Shown here: positions 53,940 to 63,000 of the stretch, one piece after another | How the letters are laid out: each line of letters opens with the position of its first letter | Position numbering within the stretch: position 1 is the first letter of the stretch | Position numbers and translations under genes: made by a program | DNA from: Bacteroidota bacterium | Lineage (GTDB): Bacteria > Bacteroidota > Bacteroidia > Chitinophagales > Chitinophagaceae | Assembly (NCBI GenBank): GCA_023416995.1 | Contig: JAEZGI010000044.1 | Span: 6,433-70,432, forward strand | Reading direction: 5' to 3' | Length of the DNA stretch: 64,000 bases | Notes under the pieces: model-generated | The model's input: the letters and a program-made list of their open reading frames with translations, nothing else | Database searches by the model: none | What the model was told of the DNA's origin: nothing

Positions 53940-55157
53940 TTATCGCTGGTCATCATCGCCCATCACATCATAACCGCGCCATTTGAATTCTTTGGCCAGG
54001 CTGGTAGCGGCTGGCCAGGCGATCTTGTGTTGTTCACTGGCGACCCATTTGCGACGATTGGCTTCCGTGTCGAATGAGATCTGGATCTGGTAGTTGAAAG
54101 TTGTTGGTTCTGCTTCTATTTCTTTTGCTACATGCTCAGGGTATAGTCTTAACAGCTTTGACTCGAGATAACCTTGTTGAACAAGCATGGCTGGCACATA
54201 AATAGAATGATACATCTTTTCAAATGCAGCCGCGTTTTCACTCGTAACAACAAAATCCATCTGCAGTACCATTGCTTTCGGGTTCAGTAACCGCCCTGTG
54301 CTGGTAACACTTTTTTCTTTAGATGCAGCAATACCGATTACCAGCACCTCAAGTCCTTCATTACTTTTACCCGTTAAACTGATGTTTTCTCCAAGCTTCC
54401 CATAAAAAGCATCATCAGCTTTAACGGGGAGCGTTTCGTTGTTAATCGTGACTGTTCCTGCTCCTTTCAAAACATAATACACTTCTTCAATGCCATCCAA
54501 CAAACGTGTTCCGGTTGAGCTGTCTGCTGCTATCAGGAGATGGTCAACATGATGCCAGTTAGTGCTGAAGATATCGGGTCCAAATACACGGCGAAATAAA
54601 TTGGTGTTACCTGTACCGGCAGCTTTCAAAGGTTTCAGTTTGTTTTGTTCTAGTCTTCCGGATACAAAAACAGGAATCGGATCGAGAGTTGCGCCAGCCC
54701 GGGTGTCGGTAAGATCAAAATTGTCTGAACGGCCCTTGGTTTTACTCACAGCAAAGTTTAACCAGCGAACGGGTTCCTTTGAAGCATTGTGGATGGCGTG
54801 TGCATCACCCATTTTGCAGGGTACAATTGCAGGTGCTTTTATTTTTGATGTCCTTCCGTTGATGGTGAATTCGGCTTCCCCGCTTAACAAAACATACATC
54901 TCTTCAATTGTGTGGTGGAAGTGATGACCGATGCCTGATTTTGCATGGATGGAGCCCGAATGCAGATACAGGAAATTGGTTCCCAGTTCACTTCTGCCAA
55001 TTAGTTGGGTAAATGCCATTTTCCCCGCACCGGCATGCACTGCACTAAGCGTTCTGTATTTAGTGGAATCATTGCGGATAACCCTTTCTTTCATGGTCTG
55101 TGCAATCGCACAAAGAGTGAACATTATAAGCAACGATGTAACAGTTATACGTTTCAT
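53940..55157 (-). CDS. Exported double-cupin protein fused to an ABM/NIPSNAP-like domain
   Basis: 405 residues with a signal peptide (MKRITVTSLLIMFTLCAIAQ). First cupin at about 70-135 with a complete metal site (KSGIGHHFHHTIEEMYVLLS ... GDAHAIHN: His, His, Glu, His). Second cupin at about 200-275 (LLDGIEEVYYVLKGAGTVTI) lacks the His pair, so it is probably structural. The last ~110 residues (MVLQMDFVVTSENAAAFEKM, YQIQISFDTEANRRKWVASE) resemble a dimeric alpha/beta-barrel (ABM/NIPSNAP) fold. The metal site suggests isomerase, epimerase or oxygenase activity on a sugar. It is 31 bp downstream of the PQQ quinoprotein in the same operon. Confidence 0.75.
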   Translation of the reverse strand: MKRITVTSLLIMFTLCAIAQTMKERVIRNDSTKYRTLSAVHAGAGKMAFTQLIGRSELGTNFLYLHSGSIHAKSGIGHHFHHTIEEMYVLLSGEAEFTINGRTSKIKAPAIVPCKMGDAHAIHNASKEPVRWLNFAVSKTKGRSDNFDLTDTRAGATLDPIPVFVSGRLEQNKLKPLKAAGTGNTNLFRRVFGPDIFSTNWHHVDHLLIAADSSTGTRLLDGIEEVYYVLKGAGTVTINNETLPVKADDAFYGKLGENISLTGKSNEGLEVLVIGIAASKEKSVTSTGRLLNPKAMVLQMDFVVTSENAAAFEKMYHSIYVPAMLVQQGYLESKLLRLYPEHVAKEIEAEPTTFNYQIQISFDTEANRRKWVASEQHKIAWPAATSLAKEFKWRGYDVMGDDDQR

Positions 55158-55188
55158 AATGATGAGATGGTTTAAACTACTTTAATGA

Positions 55189-57441
55189 TCAGTTTTTTTT
55201 ACCGGGGATGGCGAATACCACATAGCCTTTTTTCATTGCTCCCGGTTTCGCAGCATGATTATAGCTATCAGGTGCAAAGTTTCCGCTTGCATTTACAACG
55301 AGGTATTGTTTTCCCTGTAAGGTATACATGGTCGGTTGTCCCTGAACTTCATTGCTTAGTGTTGTTTCCCAAAGAATCTTTCCATTGTCTGCATCAAAGG
55401 CATAAAGCTTGCCGCCTTTGGCCGTCGCAAACACAATGCCGGTTGATGTAACTACCATCCCTTTTCTTAACACGCCGGCAGGGGCACCTTTTGATTTGTC
55501 ACCCTTTACAAATGCTGAATCTTCACCAACGGGCATTCTCCATTTGATGGTACCATTGTTCAGATCATATGCAAATATCGAAGACCAGGGTGGTGCAGCA
55601 AGTCCCATCCATTCCGTACCATAATCGGTTGTATACCGGTTTTCAGGATGGTCAACACCTTCCGGGTATTCAGACATAGGAGTGGCCTTTGTTTCGTCGG
55701 CCTTTATACGCGCACCGTTCGAATCTACTACAGGTCCGGAAATTGGTTTGTTGTTGCCCATTCGGCCGGGAAAGTTGAAGCTGCGTGGAATCCCGCCCAT
55801 AAAACGGAACAAAGCGTTCAGCGTTTGTTCATCAACGTGAGTGATACCGGGCATTCTTCCGCGGCCGTTTTGAACAATGTTTTTAAATTCATCATAAAAC
55901 ATGCGCTGACCGATATTCACAAGTGATGGACCTACCAATCCCTGCATTTTATCACCATGGCAACTTTGACAGTTCCCATTATAAAATGTAGTAATTTTTT
56001 TAAGATCATTGTCAGACAGATCAATTTTCGGTGGTTCTACCTTGTTTAGCTTGTAGACCGATGCATATTCCTGGGCCAGGATATACATTATTCCTTTACC
56101 GGGGTCAGATGCTGTATTGCCATAATTAGCTCCACCCAATGCGCCTGGCATTGCGATTGTTTCATGTTTATCTGAAAGTGGAATGTACAGGCCGGATTTA
56201 GCTGATTCGAGTCTTTTGAGCCAGTTTTGTTTTATGCTGTCAGGAAAAAAAGGATTCAGTGTTTCCTTTGTTACTTCGTGCCTTGTAAAATCGGGCAGGG
56301 AGGATATTGGCTGTGTTGGCCAGGCTTTCTCCCCGGGCATTTCGCTGGCAGGGAAAGGTTTCTCTTCAATCGGAAACAAGGTTTCGCCCGTTTCGCGGTT
56401 AAACACAAACACAAAACCATGTTTTGTTGCTATAGAAACCGCATCAACCTTTTTTCCTTCATGTTGAACCGTTATAAGTTGCGGAGCGGCTGACAGGTCA
56501 TAGTCCCAAATATCATGATGCACGGTCTGATAATGCCAGATTCGTTTACCGGTGGCAGCTTCAAGCGCCACGAGAGAATTCCCGAAAAGGTTACTTCCTA
56601 AACGATCGGCCCCATAATAATCATAGGTTGGCGAACCAAGCGGCAAAAACACAATACCTCTTTCTTCGTCGACCGACATCTCGCTCCACACATTTACCCC
56701 TCCCACATATTTGTAGGCATCTTTTGGCCAGGTGTCGTAGCCAAATTCACCGGGATGGGGAATGGTGTGAAAGGTCCATTCCAGTTTTCCTGTGATTAAA
56801 TTATAAGCACGTATATGGCCCGGTGCAGAAAAAAAACCTTCACCCGGTGCTGACCCGATTATAAGGAGGTCTTTATAGATAACGCCGGGTGTCATGGCCT
56901 GCATGCGACGAATGGATGTTGGGTCGCGGTCAAGTCCTACACGCATATCCACATAGCCACTGTCGCCAAAAGTCTTGATTGACTTTCCCGTGATCGCATC
57001 GATCTCCTGGATGGAATTGTTCAATGTGAACACCAGACGTTTATCTTTCCCATCCTGGCTTTGCCAGTAGTTGATACCTCTTCTTGATATACCCGGCAGT
57101 TTTGTATGAATCCAGATCTCGTTGCCCGTTTTAACGTTCAATGCAACGAGCGATGAATTCTTCGCATATACATACATGATAGTATCGACCACGATGGGTT
57201 GAAACATGTAAGGAATATTGTCATCAGTTAAATACGACCAGGCAATCTCCAGTTGATTGACATTGTCTTTTGTTATTTCAGACGCTTCGAAGAATTTGGA
57301 TTGATCCGGTCCGCCGCCGTATTGCGACCAGGTAGTATGTTTAGCAGGAGCCGGGCCAGGGCCGCAGCTTAAATATGATAATAAACCTATTGATACAACA
57401 ATAATACAAGCGCTTTTAGTCAGCTTTGGTCTGATAATCAT
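55189..57441 (-). CDS. PQQ-dependent sugar/alcohol dehydrogenase with cytochrome c domain (lipoprotein)
   Basis: 750 residues from the ATG at 57441, chosen because it opens a lipoprotein signal (CIIVVSIGLLSYLSCGPG); upstream in-frame codons give a non-signal extension. Eight-bladed quinoprotein propeller with WSQYGGGPDQSKFFEA, LEIAWSYLTDDNIPYM, KIWHYQTVHHDIWDYDLSA-type blades (here KRIWHYQTVHHDIWDYDLSA) and GKILWETTLSNEVQGQPTMY. A cytochrome c domain with CQSCH (in NGNCQSCHGDKMQGLVGPSL) is inserted before the last blades, with Met of GRGRMPGI as likely axial ligand. Oxidises a sugar to its lactone in the periplasm, passing electrons to the respiratory chain. Same family as bacterial glucose and quinate dehydrogenases. 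Confidence 0.92.
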   Translation of the reverse strand: MIIRPKLTKSACIIVVSIGLLSYLSCGPGPAPAKHTTWSQYGGGPDQSKFFEASEITKDNVNQLEIAWSYLTDDNIPYMFQPIVVDTIMYVYAKNSSLVALNVKTGNEIWIHTKLPGISRRGINYWQSQDGKDKRLVFTLNNSIQEIDAITGKSIKTFGDSGYVDMRVGLDRDPTSIRRMQAMTPGVIYKDLLIIGSAPGEGFFSAPGHIRAYNLITGKLEWTFHTIPHPGEFGYDTWPKDAYKYVGGVNVWSEMSVDEERGIVFLPLGSPTYDYYGADRLGSNLFGNSLVALEAATGKRIWHYQTVHHDIWDYDLSAAPQLITVQHEGKKVDAVSIATKHGFVFVFNRETGETLFPIEEKPFPASEMPGEKAWPTQPISSLPDFTRHEVTKETLNPFFPDSIKQNWLKRLESAKSGLYIPLSDKHETIAMPGALGGANYGNTASDPGKGIMYILAQEYASVYKLNKVEPPKIDLSDNDLKKITTFYNGNCQSCHGDKMQGLVGPSLVNIGQRMFYDEFKNIVQNGRGRMPGITHVDEQTLNALFRFMGGIPRSFNFPGRMGNNKPISGPVVDSNGARIKADETKATPMSEYPEGVDHPENRYTTDYGTEWMGLAAPPWSSIFAYDLNNGTIKWRMPVGEDSAFVKGDKSKGAPAGVLRKGMVVTSTGIVFATAKGGKLYAFDADNGKILWETTLSNEVQGQPTMYTLQGKQYLVVNASGNFAPDSYNHAAKPGAMKKGYVVFAIPGKKN

Positions 57442-57525
57442 TTGGCAAGTCGAAGTTTTAGTTTTGCAGCACGTGATCAGGGTAGATCGCGGTGCATATC
57501 CTCTAAAACTGTATAAAAATGACAA

Positions 57526-57863
57526 ACGAAATAAGTGTCATTAATACAGTTTTAATAAACTTCAAATTAACTACAAATTGCGATACGCATGTACATAAAA
57601 CACCGCCGTTGAATCTTATCGCGTTAGTTGCGGCACTAGTTGCCAAGGAACACAAACTGGTTTAAATTAATAGCCGCCTGTCTTGAGTTGACAGCCGTTT
57701 GATTCACATTTCCATTAAGCGCTACAGTATGTGTATGATCCGCGCGAGTGGACCTCAATGCCAAATTAAAGGATGTAGACCCGAGAAATTCGATTCGTGG
57801 AACTGAAATGTTTGTATATTGGTAATACAAAACTAACATGCAGTAAAGGTTATTGGCCTTATT
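57526..57863. other. Intergenic region between the quinoprotein and ECF sigma 2 genes
   Basis: About 430 bp lie between the quinoprotein start at 57441 and the sigma start at 57876. No full gene is supported. A protein-like minus-strand frame (57636-57839) is listed separately. CTTATTTTG near 57859 is one base short of a TAnnTTTG box. Confidence 0.35.
57636..57839 (-). pseudogene. Possible gene remnant, protein-like reading frame
   Basis: The minus strand is open to a stop at 57636-57638 and reads like the C-terminus of a secreted or fibre protein: RIEFLGSTSFNLALRSTRAD, HTHTVALNGNVNQTA, then a Gln/Asn-rich end. An ATG at 57839 would give 67 residues, but the N-terminal part does not look like a gene start and has no signal. 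It may be the fossil 3' end of a deleted gene. Not recognised. Confidence 0.25.
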
Positions 57864-57875
57864 TTGCGCCATGAA

Positions 57876-58406
57876 ATGAATAATATGCCAAGGGAAGACA
57901 TATTGAGGCTTAAGGAAGGGGACCATAAGGTGTTTGAAGGAATTTATGAAAATTGGAGTCCCAGGGTGTACTATTATTTTCTGAAAAAAACAGGTAATAA
58001 CGAGTCTTCAAAAGAACTTACACAACAGGTTTTTATCAAACTCTGGCACTACAGAACCCTGTTATCGCAGGAATTCACCCTTGATCAGCAACTGTTTCAG
58101 AAGGCCAGGTTGATTTATATCGATTGGCTGCGACTTCAGGCAACACAACGAAAACATTTTGCCAGCGATCACCAGGGCGAACCGGATGCGGCTATGGATA
58201 CGATAGCATCCGATCTCGAAATAAAACTACATATTGAATATTCTATCAATCAGCTTCCTCCAAAAAGAAGAAAGGTCTTTGAATTGAAACATATCCATGG
58301 ATATTCTTATAAAGAAATTGCTGAACATCTTGGCATTACAGTTAAAACTGTGGATAATCATCTCTTAAAAGCCACCTCCCAGCTTAAAAAAGTTTTCAAT
58401 CTATAA
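57876..58406 (+). CDS. ECF RNA polymerase sigma factor (FecI-like), second copy
   Basis: 176 residues from the ATG at 57876 (a second ATG at 57885 is equally good; the TTG at 57864 is not needed). Region 2 at about 18-60 (VFEGIYENWSPRVYYYFLKK, ELTQQVFIKLWHYRTLLSQE) and region 4 at about 125-172 (SINQLPPKRRKVFELKHIHG, YSYKEIAEHLGITVKTVDNH). Only distantly similar to the sigma factor at 14812. Heads a sigma-FecR-SusC-SusD unit. Confidence 0.93.
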   Translation: MNNMPREDILRLKEGDHKVFEGIYENWSPRVYYYFLKKTGNNESSKELTQQVFIKLWHYRTLLSQEFTLDQQLFQKARLIYIDWLRLQATQRKHFASDHQGEPDAAMDTIASDLEIKLHIEYSINQLPPKRRKVFELKHIHGYSYKEIAEHLGITVKTVDNHLLKATSQLKKVFNL

Positions 58407-58514
58407 CGCGGCGTCTGCATCTTCTTTTTTTCCGCACCTTGCTTCTGCAAAAAAATTATTTCCTCCTGATAGGGGATTTATCAATTTCAGCCGTACTGCT
58501 GTTTACCGGAGCAT

Positions 58515-59960
58515 ATGACCAAAGCTGAACTGATAAAAAAATTTCTTGAGAACCGCTGCACGGCAGAGGAAGCGAAAATTGCCATGCAATATCTCGTAGA
58601 GGAACCGGATATTCTTGACGAAACATTATCCAGTACCGAATGGGATGAAATTGATCCTTCACTCATCATTCCGCCCGACATGGAACCGGCTATGCGGAGC
58701 GCCGTTTTTGCGAAAACCAGGCCCACGGTTATTACAATGGCGAAAACAGCGTTAAGGGTAGCAGCGGTCGTTATGGGCATTGCGGTTGGATTACTCGCCT
58801 GGTATCAATCCACGAAACAGGCATCTGTGGCATCGCAACTCGTCGAAACTGAAAACCTCCCGAAAACCACAACAGTCACCAATAATACAAATACCAACAA
58901 AGAGCTGCTGCTTCCCGATAACTCCGTGGTCAGTCTATACCCCGGCGCAACGCTCGAATACAATTTACCTTTCGTGGCCAGGGATATTCAATTAAAAGGG
59001 AAAGCGATTTTTACAGTCACCAAAAACACCAGTAGCCGTTTTGTAGTGTATTCAGGTACCGTTAGCACAACAGCTCTTGGAACACGTTTCCTGGTTGATC
59101 TCAGCGATGATGATAAGAAGGTGAACGTCAAACTTTTTGAAGGCAAGGTAGTTGTACAACAAAACGAATCGACCTTGTCGTCGGCTAGAACCTATCTTGA
59201 AGCGGGTCAGCAGTGTTTTGTAGATGTTGACAAGATGATCGTGAAAGTCGAGTCGCTGTTTTCGTCCCGACCAATCGCTAAGAAACAAGGCTCCCGTAAC
59301 TCGCGGGCAAGTAATACGAGACCAGGTGAACAAGTCGCCGGCCGTTTACAATTCGTAAAGACTCCTTTAGACGAGGTTTTGGCAAACCTGCAGGCTGTAT
59401 ACAATCAACCCATTCATTTTAATAAGGCAGATATTGAAGGACGGCATTTCACCGGCTCGTTCACAAGTAATGATTCTTTGTCAGTGATACTTAAAATGAT
59501 CTCGGTGATGAATGAGATGCAGGTAGCTGACAACGATGGTGTCATCATGGTAACCAAAGCCGGACCAACATATCTGCAGTTGCCGGATGATGCGTCTTTC
59601 CCTGATCCTTCGTCTGCAAAAAAGCTCGCCCTCGCTGAAAACATGCAACTCGACGGGATCGCGCCACCATCACACGAAGTCAAGGCGAAGGAACCACTAA
59701 CTGCGGTAACACCAATGATCGTCAGCGATGAAAATGTAACCATGTATACCCGTGTTCCATTAATTCATTTACTGGCGCGTTTACAAACACAGACAAAACG
59801 GAAAATTCTTTTCAACCAGGAAGAATTAGCAAAGATAAATTTCACCGGGGCTATCCCTTTTGATGATGGCGTTCGAAATATACTGGCAATGATATGCCGT
59901 ATAAATGGTCTGACACTAACAGTTAAGAACCGATCATATATTATCAGTAAGAGTCAATAA
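58515..59960 (+). CDS. FecR-like anti-sigma with duplicated C-terminal domain (FecR2)
   Basis: 481 residues against 407 for FecR1. Cytoplasmic N-terminus (1-75), a membrane helix (~76-95, LRVAAVVMGIAVGLLAWYQS) and the FecR domain (about 118-240, LLPDNSVVSLYPGATLEYNL). Then come two DUF4974/STN-like domains. The first is at about 280-345 (TPLDEVLANLQAVYNQPIHF ... DNDGVIMVTK). The second is at about 415-481 (VPLIHLLARLQTQTKRKILF ... VKNRSYIISKS). They align over their full length. A ~65-residue linker rich in Pro, Ser and Ala joins them. The receptor downstream has no STN domain. Confidence 0.88.
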   Translation: MTKAELIKKFLENRCTAEEAKIAMQYLVEEPDILDETLSSTEWDEIDPSLIIPPDMEPAMRSAVFAKTRPTVITMAKTALRVAAVVMGIAVGLLAWYQSTKQASVASQLVETENLPKTTTVTNNTNTNKELLLPDNSVVSLYPGATLEYNLPFVARDIQLKGKAIFTVTKNTSSRFVVYSGTVSTTALGTRFLVDLSDDDKKVNVKLFEGKVVVQQNESTLSSARTYLEAGQQCFVDVDKMIVKVESLFSSRPIAKKQGSRNSRASNTRPGEQVAGRLQFVKTPLDEVLANLQAVYNQPIHFNKADIEGRHFTGSFTSNDSLSVILKMISVMNEMQVADNDGVIMVTKAGPTYLQLPDDASFPDPSSAKKLALAENMQLDGIAPPSHEVKAKEPLTAVTPMIVSDENVTMYTRVPLIHLLARLQTQTKRKILFNQEELAKINFTGAIPFDDGVRNILAMICRINGLTLTVKNRSYIISKSQ

Positions 59961-60000
59961 CATTTACAAAAGATTATTACCAGAACGCTCTGTTTCAAAA

Positions 60001-60019
60001 CGGCAACACCAGGTTGCCG
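60001..60019 (+). promoter_or_regulatory. Leader stem-loop 30 nt before the SusC5 start
   Basis: CGGCAAC-accag-GTTGCCG is a perfect 7-bp stem with a 5-nt loop ending 30 nt before the ATG at 60050, almost the same spacing as the hairpin before SusC2 (31 nt). No U-run follows. Confidence 0.5.
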
Positions 60020-60049
60020 GAATCAGCATACAATTTTAAACTATCAGGA

Positions 60050-63000
60050 ATGAGAATTATCTACTCTTTAAGCACCATGTTGCTTATCTTATTTTCGATC
60101 GGAGCAGTAGCTCAAACCGCCACCATTGTTACAGGTACTGTGCTCGATGAAGGCTCGGTACCGGTGGAGGGAGTAACGGTAACTGCGATAAGTATTAGTG
60201 ACTCAACCCAGAGAACCAGTACTTCAACCAATAAGGATGGGGTATTTCGTTTTTCAGGTTTAACCGGCAACAAGACTTACAATCTCCGGTTCTCTCACGT
60301 TGGTTACGCAGACCATTCGATCAACGCTTTTGCCATTAAAACCGGTGAGAATAATTCAATTCTGGTCCGCATCCAGACTGCTGCAAGTGCCGCACTCGAG
60401 GATGTGGTTGTAGTTGGTTACGGTACCCAGGAAAAAGTGAATTTAACCGGTGCTGTCAACCAGGTATCCGGTGAAGATTTCCGCGACAGACCCGTAACGA
60501 ACATCTCAGGTATGTTACAGGGTGCGATTCCAAACCTTAACATCCGGATGGGTGGCGGTGTGCCGGGCCAGATGGGAAGTCTGAACGTTCGCGGTGTGAC
60601 CTCTATCAGTGGTGACAATGCCCAAAACGGTGCTCCATTGGTATTGATTGATGGGATTCCGGGTACACTTGATCGTCTTTCGCCTGAAGAAGTAGAGTCG
60701 ATCACTGTATTAAAAGATGCGGCTTCTGCTGCAGTATACGGAGCCAGGGGCGCCTTTGGTGTTGTATTGGTAACCACTAAAAATGGCAAATCTGGTAAGT
60801 CTTCTATTCGTTATAATAATTCGTTTGGTTTTGCTACCCCTACGGTAAGCACCGACTTCCTAACCAACGGATATGATTGGATGCGTATTCACGACAAGGC
60901 CCTTGCCCATGTAGGCGGTTATTCAGGGTATACAGAAGCTGACTATGCTGAATTACTTGCACGTAAAAATGATGTAACCGAAGATCCCAGCAGACCCTGG
61001 GTAACCATTCAGAACAGGAACGGTAAGGACCAGTATGTTTATTATGGTAATTATGACTGGTGGGATATCATGTTTACCAAATGGCAGGGTATCACGAACC
61101 ATAACCTTAATGTAAGTGGTGGTAACGACAAGATTACCTATATGATTAACGGTAACATGAAAAACATGGATGGTATTATGCGGGTGCAACCTGATAAATA
61201 CAAATCCAACACCATTCGTTCAAAGATCACCGCGCAACTGAACCCATGGATCAAAATTTCAAACAATACCAATTTCTACAATTCAACTTATGATTATTAC
61301 GGAAGACAGGGTGGTGGTAACGCAAACTTTGTACATATTAACGTGCATGGCTCACCCGCTTATGCACCAATCAACCCCGATGGTACTGCTTCCTACAGAA
61401 CAGGGTTAAACAATTATGATATCGGAGATGGTATTTTCGCCATGTTGCTTGATGGTAAAACGAAGGGTGCTGAAAGAAAATATGAACTGACTACCATCAA
61501 CCAGGTTGTAGTTACACCTTTCAAAGATTTCAATATCACCGGTAATTACAGTTATAGTCTTTATACAGATCCAAGTTTTTACCGGCAGGTGCCGGCCAAA
61601 TATTCTCTTACGCCTGGCGTAATTGAAACCACACCGAAGTACAGTATTGATCAGCTTTCTGAAGATCAGCAGTTCAACCAGGTGCATGTGATCAACATCT
61701 TTGGTGAGTATTCCAAAAAGATCAACAAGGTGCACAACTTTAAGATCATGGCTGGTTTCAACCAGGAGCAGCACAAAGCCAAAAAGATAACTGCTAATCG
61801 CATGGACCTGTCGTCAGAGATTCTAAATGATCTTAACCTTGGTACCGGTGAACAAACTGTTTTCGGAGGATCAAGCGCATACGCGGTTCAGGGATATTTT
61901 TATCGGTTCAATTATAACTACCGGAGCAAATATCTTTTTGAAACGAATGGTCGTTACGATGGTTCATCGCGTTTCCCGGCCGGACAACGATTTGGATTTT
62001 TTCCATCTGCATCTGTGGGCTGGCGGGTTAGTGAAGAAGGATTTTTCAATCCAATTAAACATATCGTAAGCGATTTCAAACTTCGCGGTTCCGTGGGTCA
62101 GTTGGGTAACCAGGCTGTAAGCAGTCCTTATCCTTATATCTCCACTATGAACCCGGGAACCATGGCTTATATCCTTGACGGGGAAAGGGCAAGATATTAT
62201 GGATCACCTGCACCGGTTTCCGGGAATCTTACCTGGGAACGTGTAACGTCTTACAACGTAGGTGTTGATGTTGGGTTGTTCAGAAATCGTTTGACAATAT
62301 CATATGATCAATACATCAGGAACACAGAGGGGATGCTTAGTAATGGTGTGAAAATTCCAAACGTATTTGGTGCCAGCCAACCGCTTGAAAACATCGCTGA
62401 TCTTCGCACTAAAGGTTTTGAATTAACTGTGAACTGGAGAAATATGGTGATGGTAGCGGGCAAACCATTGAGATATAACGCAGGATTTAATCTCAGTGAT
62501 AACCGTTCACACATCACTAAAATCAATAACCCTACAAAACTCACTTACTCATTGTATGAAGGAAAGGAAATTGGTGAGATCTGGGGCTATATCACTGATG
62601 GATATTTCAAAACTGATGCAGAAGCAAGAACTTATCCCGTGAATCAAACATGGCTCAACAAAGGCCGCATTGATAACAACATCCAGATAGGTGCCGGCGA
62701 CTTACGTTGGGTTGATCTTAACGGTGATAATATAATCAGTGCCGGGGCGAATACCATCAATGATCCGGGTGATCAACGCGTGATCGGAAATACAACTCCG
62801 CGATATCAATACGGTTTCAATGGAGGAGTGAATTACAGAAACTTCGATCTGTCTTTCTTCTTCCAGGGTTTAGGGAAGATGAATTGGTATCCCGGGAACA
62901 ATGCTGATCGTTTCTGGGGCCCATACTCAAGACCTTATTTCACTTTCATACCCAAAGACTTCGAGAGCCAGATATGGTCGCCTGAAAATCCGAACGCATA

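Noticed and set aside
57636..57926. 96-codon minus-strand gene starting inside the sigma factor gene
   Set aside because: The N-terminal third is the reverse of the sigma coding region; only the C-terminal part looks protein-like, so it is noted as a possible remnant and not as a gene.
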